54,377 bases of DNA, from positions 1 to 54,377 of the forward strand of contig NZ_BKAJ01000078.1 of NCBI RefSeq assembly GCF_007992495.1, given 5' to 3'. Within the stretch, counting starts at the first letter, position 1. Each line of letters opens with the position of its first letter. This document shows, in pieces, positions 50,658 to 54,377 of the stretch. Origin of the DNA: Reyranella soli (lineage in GTDB: Bacteria > Pseudomonadota > Alphaproteobacteria > Reyranellales > Reyranellaceae). The notes beneath the pieces were generated by a model. That model worked only from the letters and a program-made list of their open reading frames with translations. It did no database searches and was not told the DNA's origin. The translations under genes were made by a program, and so were the position numbers.

Positions 50658-51365
50658 TCACGCCGCCTGCTTCACCTCGGGCAGGGTCAGGTCGTACTTG
50701 GCCGCCACCTCGGTGGCGCGCTTCATGAAGTCGGCGCGCATCTCGTCGTTGGTGCGCTGCTTGATGTTCCACTTGCGGAAGACCTCGTTGTTCTTCGACT
50801 TCGAGCCGCCGAAGAACGAGGGCAGGTAGGGGAAGTACTCGTCGATCGCGGCCTGCAGCGTGGCCTTGCCCTCCGGCGTCTTGATCAGCTCGGCGGTGAA
50901 GTCCTCGCCGAACTGCGCGTGGAAACGCTCTTCCGGCATGGTCGCGCGCGCAAGATTTCTAAGCGGATGGAACGTGCAGTGCAGCAGGTCCTCGACCTGC
51001 AGGATCTCGGCCAGGTCGGCCAGAAGCTTGATGGCGACGAACTCCTCCCAGGTCTTGAGCGGGAACTCGAAGATCGATAGTGGCCGCTTGCCGGTGCCCG
51101 GGATCATGCGGCCCTCGGGGATGCCCATCTGCACGCCGAGCTGCTTGAAGCGCACGTGATGGCCGTACTCCTCCATGGCGACACGGCAGGTCAGCCATTT
51201 GGCGTAAGGCGTCGGCGCGTAGGCGATCGCCGGCTCGTCGAACACCTGCGCGCCGTAGAGTTCATTCACGGCATGGCTGATCACCAGCTTGGCTACGGCC
51301 TCGCGATATTCCTCGGGAGCGGCCTTCAGCTCCTCGACGGTCTTGACGACGATGGGCTCGCTCAT
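50658..51365 (-). CDS. PaaA-like ferritin-fold diiron protein (phenylacetyl-CoA epoxidase catalytic-subunit family)
   Basis: 235-residue helical protein with the complete carboxylate-bridged diiron set in canonical spacing: Glu35 (NELYG), Glu66/His69 (EEYGHH), Glu120 (LAEIL) and Glu146/His149 (EERFH). Overall it resembles PaaA, which epoxidises the ring of phenylacetyl-CoA. PaaB, PaaC and PaaD are not recognisable nearby, but a 2Fe-2S/FAD reductase is two genes upstream, so an oxygenase with a different subunit make-up is likely. A CoA-thioester substrate is suggested by the SDR and PaaI-type thioesterase neighbours. Its start is 10 bases after the SDR stop. Confidence 0.85.
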   Translation of the reverse strand: MSEPIVVKTVEELKAAPEEYREAVAKLVISHAVNELYGAQVFDEPAIAYAPTPYAKWLTCRVAMEEYGHHVRFKQLGVQMGIPEGRMIPGTGKRPLSIFEFPLKTWEEFVAIKLLADLAEILQVEDLLHCTFHPLRNLARATMPEERFHAQFGEDFTAELIKTPEGKATLQAAIDEYFPYLPSFFGGSKSKNNEVFRKWNIKQRTNDEMRADFMKRATEVAAKYDLTLPEVKQAA

Positions 51366-51375
51366 GGTGGTCTCC

Positions 51376-52298
<923 letters not shown>

Positions 52299-52302
<4 letters not shown>

Positions 52303-53333
52303 AATTCCGCTCCCGTTTTCTTGCCCGCGCTCGCCATCTCGGCTGCGGTGTAGAAGGCGTCGGCATGGATATCGATGCGGCGCATGCCGCGCTGCTCGAA
52401 CAGCTTGGTTGCCGCTTCGACCATGACCGGCGGGCCGGCGAGGTAGGCCTTGCAGCCGTCGAACTCGTCGAAGTCCTGGGCGACGGCCTCGTGCACCAGG
52501 CCCAGGCGGCGTTCTTCGCTCTCGCCTTCGCTCAGCACCGGAATGAAATGCAGGTTCTTGTGGGTCTCGGCCAACCGGGCGAAATGGTCGTGCAGGTAGA
52601 GGTCACGTTCGCTGCGGACGCCGAAGTAGAAATAGATGTGCTGCGGCAGCGCCTGCTGCAACGCCCGCTCGATCACCGACTTGATGGGCGCCATGCCCGA
52701 GCCGCCGGCGATGGCGATGATCGGCCCGCGATGGGTCTCGCGCAGGTAGGACGGGCCGAACGGACCCTCGACGCGCACATGGTCGCCGACCTTGAGCTTC
52801 TCGGCGACGTGCGTGGAGGTGGCGCCGCCCGTCGTGCGGACGTGGAACTCGAGGATCGGATCGCCCGGCACGTTGGCCATCGAATAGTCGCGCGGCGGGC
52901 AGCCCTCGAAGGTCACCGAGGCGAACTGGCCGGCCGAGAAGTCGAACGGTCCACCCGAGACGACTTTTAGCCGGATGCGCTTGATGTCGTGCGTGGCGTC
53001 GTCGAGGGCCACGACCTCGCAGTCGAGCAGGCGGCGCGGATGGACGACCAGGTCGTCCTCCTCCAGCCAGGCGACCTCGCTGTCCTCCCAGGGCACGGCG
53101 CGGCAAGCGAGGATCAGGCCGCGCTCCTTCTCCTCGTCGGAGAGCGCGAACTCTGAATAACCCTCCATCGTCACCTCGCCCTTCACGAGGTGCGATTTGC
53201 AGGCGCCGCAGTTTCCGGATTGGCAACCGAACGGATAGGAGAGGCCGGCATCGAGCGCGGTCGACAGGATGGTGGCCCCGGTCGGAACCTCGATGGTACG
53301 CTCAGCCTGGACGATACGGACTTTGAAGCTCAT
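52299..53333 (-). CDS. 2Fe-2S/FAD/NAD(P)H oxidoreductase (oxygenase reductase component)
   Basis: 344 residues. The N-terminal plant-type ferredoxin domain has cysteines 37, 42, 45 and 77 (CQSGNCGAC...LACR). It is followed by an FAD domain with RDYSMAN and an NAD(P) domain with GGSGMAPIKSVI. This ferredoxin-first order is that of phenol/toluene-type and CDP-glucoseen reductases, whereas PaaE carries its ferredoxin at the C-terminus. It should supply electrons to the PaaA-like diiron protein. The ATG at 53333 is preferred over an upstream TTG at 53369, which lies in the operator. First gene of the long minus-strand unit. Confidence 0.9.
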
Positions 53334-53350
53334 CGGGCAAACGCGAGAAT

Positions 53351-53369
53351 TTGTTTGATCCCCAAACAA
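53351..53369. promoter_or_regulatory. Candidate MarR operator between reductase and marR
   Basis: TTGTTTG (53351-53357) and CAAACAA (53363-53369) are perfect inverted arms with a 5-base spacer, in the 57-base gap between divergent starts. The gap is AT-rich compared with its surroundings. Position and symmetry suit a MarR dimer controlling both directions. Confidence 0.6.
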
Positions 53370-53390
53370 TCTCCGTTTACCACTCCCGGC

Positions 53391-53864
53391 ATGGGTCGTC
53401 CACCCGCCAAACCGTCCGCCTCGCTGGATCGCGGTCTTCTACCGTCCTTGCTGGGCTATGTGCTGCGCCGTGCCCAGTCGGCGGTGTTCGATGATTTCGC
53501 CAATACCTTCGACAAGGCGGGCGAGGCGCTGACGCCGGGCGAGTTCGGCCTGCTGGTGCTGGTCGACCGCAATGCGGGTCTCAGCCAGATGGCGCTGGCG
53601 CGGGCGCTGGGCATCGACCGCTCGACCCTGGTGCCGATCCTCGACCGCCTGCAGGAACGCGGCCTGCTGATGCGCCACCGCTCGCCGACCGATGGCCGCA
53701 CCCACGCGCTGGCGCTGACGCCCAACGGCGAGAAAGCGCTGGCGCGCTTTGCCCGGCTGGTGCGCGCGCATGAGAAGCGCATCGCCTCGCAGCTTTCGGC
53801 CGCCGAAATACGAGTGCTGATCGACCTTCTCGAAAAGGTGCACGCAGGCGCGCGTTCGTTATAG
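53391..53864 (+). CDS. MarR-family transcriptional regulator
   Basis: 157 residues. Winged helix LTPGEFGLLVLVDRNAGLSQMALARALGIDRSTLVPILDRLQERGLLMRHRSPTDGRTHALALTPNGEKAL at about residues 45-115, flanked by dimerisation helices. It is divergent from the oxygenase operon and 10 bases upstream of the thioesterase gene, so it probably controls both and responds to a pathway CoA-thioester or aromatic acid. No clear ribosome site precedes the ATG. Confidence 0.9.
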   Translation: MGRPPAKPSASLDRGLLPSLLGYVLRRAQSAVFDDFANTFDKAGEALTPGEFGLLVLVDRNAGLSQMALARALGIDRSTLVPILDRLQERGLLMRHRSPTDGRTHALALTPNGEKALARFARLVRAHEKRIASQLSAAEIRVLIDLLEKVHAGARSL

Positions 53865-53874
53865 TCCGCGCCGC

Positions 53875-54342
53875 ATGAACTCGACCCATCCTGATTTCGC
53901 CAGCGTCGACATCGGCGCGCTGAGCGACGCCGAGGCGCTGAAAATCCTCAATGCCCGCACCACCGAGCCGGTCAAGATCCTGAACGGCGAGGTCATCGAG
54001 CTCGATTCGAAACGTGGCTTCTGTCGCTTCCGCTTCGAGATCGTGCCGGCCTTTTGCCATTCGCAGGGCCGCGTCTGCCAGGGTGGTTTCCTCACCGGCA
54101 TGGTCGACACCGCCATGGCCCATGCCGCGATGGCCAAGGGCAGCTTCGCCAACGCCGTGCCGACCCTGGAGCTCAAGATCAGCTTCCTGGAGGCCGCCGG
54201 CCCGGGCTTCGTGACTGCCGAGGGCCGTGTGGTGCGCTGGGGCGGCTCGGTCGGCTTCCTCGACGGCGACATCAGGGACGAAAAGGGCCGCCTGGTGGTG
54301 CACGCGACGTCGACGATCAAGATCGTGCGGCCACGGAAGTAA
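53875..54342 (+). CDS. PaaI-type hotdog thioesterase
   Basis: 155 residues. The hotdog helix reads RVCQGGFLTGMVDTAMAHAAMA; the usual HGG is QGG, and the catalytic Asp of the MVDTA segment is retained. The strand VPTLELKISFLEAAGPGFVTAEGRVVRWGGSVGFLDGDIRDEKG completes the fold. It likely hydrolyses acyl- or aryl-CoA thioesters, releasing CoA from dead-end intermediates as PaaI does in phenylacetate breakdown. Co-transcribed with marR. Confidence 0.85.
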   Translation: MNSTHPDFASVDIGALSDAEALKILNARTTEPVKILNGEVIELDSKRGFCRFRFEIVPAFCHSQGRVCQGGFLTGMVDTAMAHAAMAKGSFANAVPTLELKISFLEAAGPGFVTAEGRVVRWGGSVGFLDGDIRDEKGRLVVHATSTIKIVRPRK

Positions 54343-54353
54343 GCGCCGGGGGG

Positions 54354-54373
54354 CGCGCGACTCCAGTCGCGCG
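54354..54373. repeat. Palindrome at window end, CTCCAG-centred
   Basis: CGCGCGACT and AGTCGCGCG around CC, preceded by GGGGGG. The same arms occur at 25583-25602. It lies 11 bases after the thioesterase stop and is probably part of a larger element cut by the window edge. Confidence 0.7.
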
Positions 54374-54377
54374 TCAT

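Overview
The window is GC-rich bacterial DNA, almost fully coding, with many 1-4 base start/stop overlaps. The gene set points to an alphaproteobacterium of the Rhodospirillales/Hyphomicrobiales type: an aap-type general amino-acid ABC transporter, a TRAP transporter, orphan peptide-binding proteins, an MlrC peptidase, a form-II CoxL-like protein, a P450, enoyl-CoA hydratases, GSTs and an LLM monooxygenase. The genus cannot be fixed from the sequence; Reyranella-like is only a guess. No rRNA, tRNA, CRISPR array, prophage or intact transposase was seen.

Layout. 1-7.4 kb (minus): an orphan CoxL-type molybdoenzyme subunit bracketed by short inverted sequences that look like insertion-sequence ends, a quinone oxidoreductase coupled to a cytochrome P450, a VOC protein and a 536-aa protein of unknown function. 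7.5-13.2 kb: poxB (plus), then a minus-strand unit of peptide-type binding protein, frameshifted DeoR regulator and phosphodiesterase, preceded by helically phased TTATGTG repeats. 13.4-21 kb: two divergent enoyl-CoA hydratases, a GST, a lone LivM permease whose 3' end lies in a palindromic repeat, a VOC protein, an MFS/MarR/GST set around an AT-rich palindrome, and two tandem paralogous small membrane proteins. 21-25.5 kb (minus): FMN oxidoreductase, OsmC, two tandem lipoprotein hydrolases and an FAD oxidoreductase.

25.6-31.7 kb: a tightly overlapping plus-strand operon combines a FolM-like pteridine reductase, FolB, an EamA transporter and an FdtA/FdtB pair for a 3-amino-3,6-dideoxy sugar. 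RmlB, which would make their precursor, lies about 1.4 kb downstream on the other strand. Two small lipoproteins are here, one of only 51 residues. 31.7-40 kb (minus): aapQMP preceded by four consecutive AapJ-family binding proteins. The one next to aapQ has lost the arginine expected to bind the amino-acid carboxylate. 40-46 kb: M23 peptidase, pirin and a dctPQM TRAP operon.

46-54.3 kb: a seven-gene minus-strand run carries a 2Fe-2S/FAD reductase, an SDR, a PaaA-like diiron protein with all six expected ligands, an unrecognised helical protein, an alpha/beta hydrolase, an MlrC-type peptidase and a peptide-binding protein. A MarR regulator and a PaaI-type thioesterase diverge from it across a palindromic operator. 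It looks like a reduced phenylacetyl-CoA-epoxidase-like module without recognisable PaaB, PaaC or PaaD, and it is the best candidate here for an undescribed pathway.

Gene ends are repeatedly marked by palindromes centred on CTCCAG/CTGGAG. A separate 130-145 bp palindromic element occurs twice. One palindrome is split by another, and one three-stem element ends one base before a start codon.
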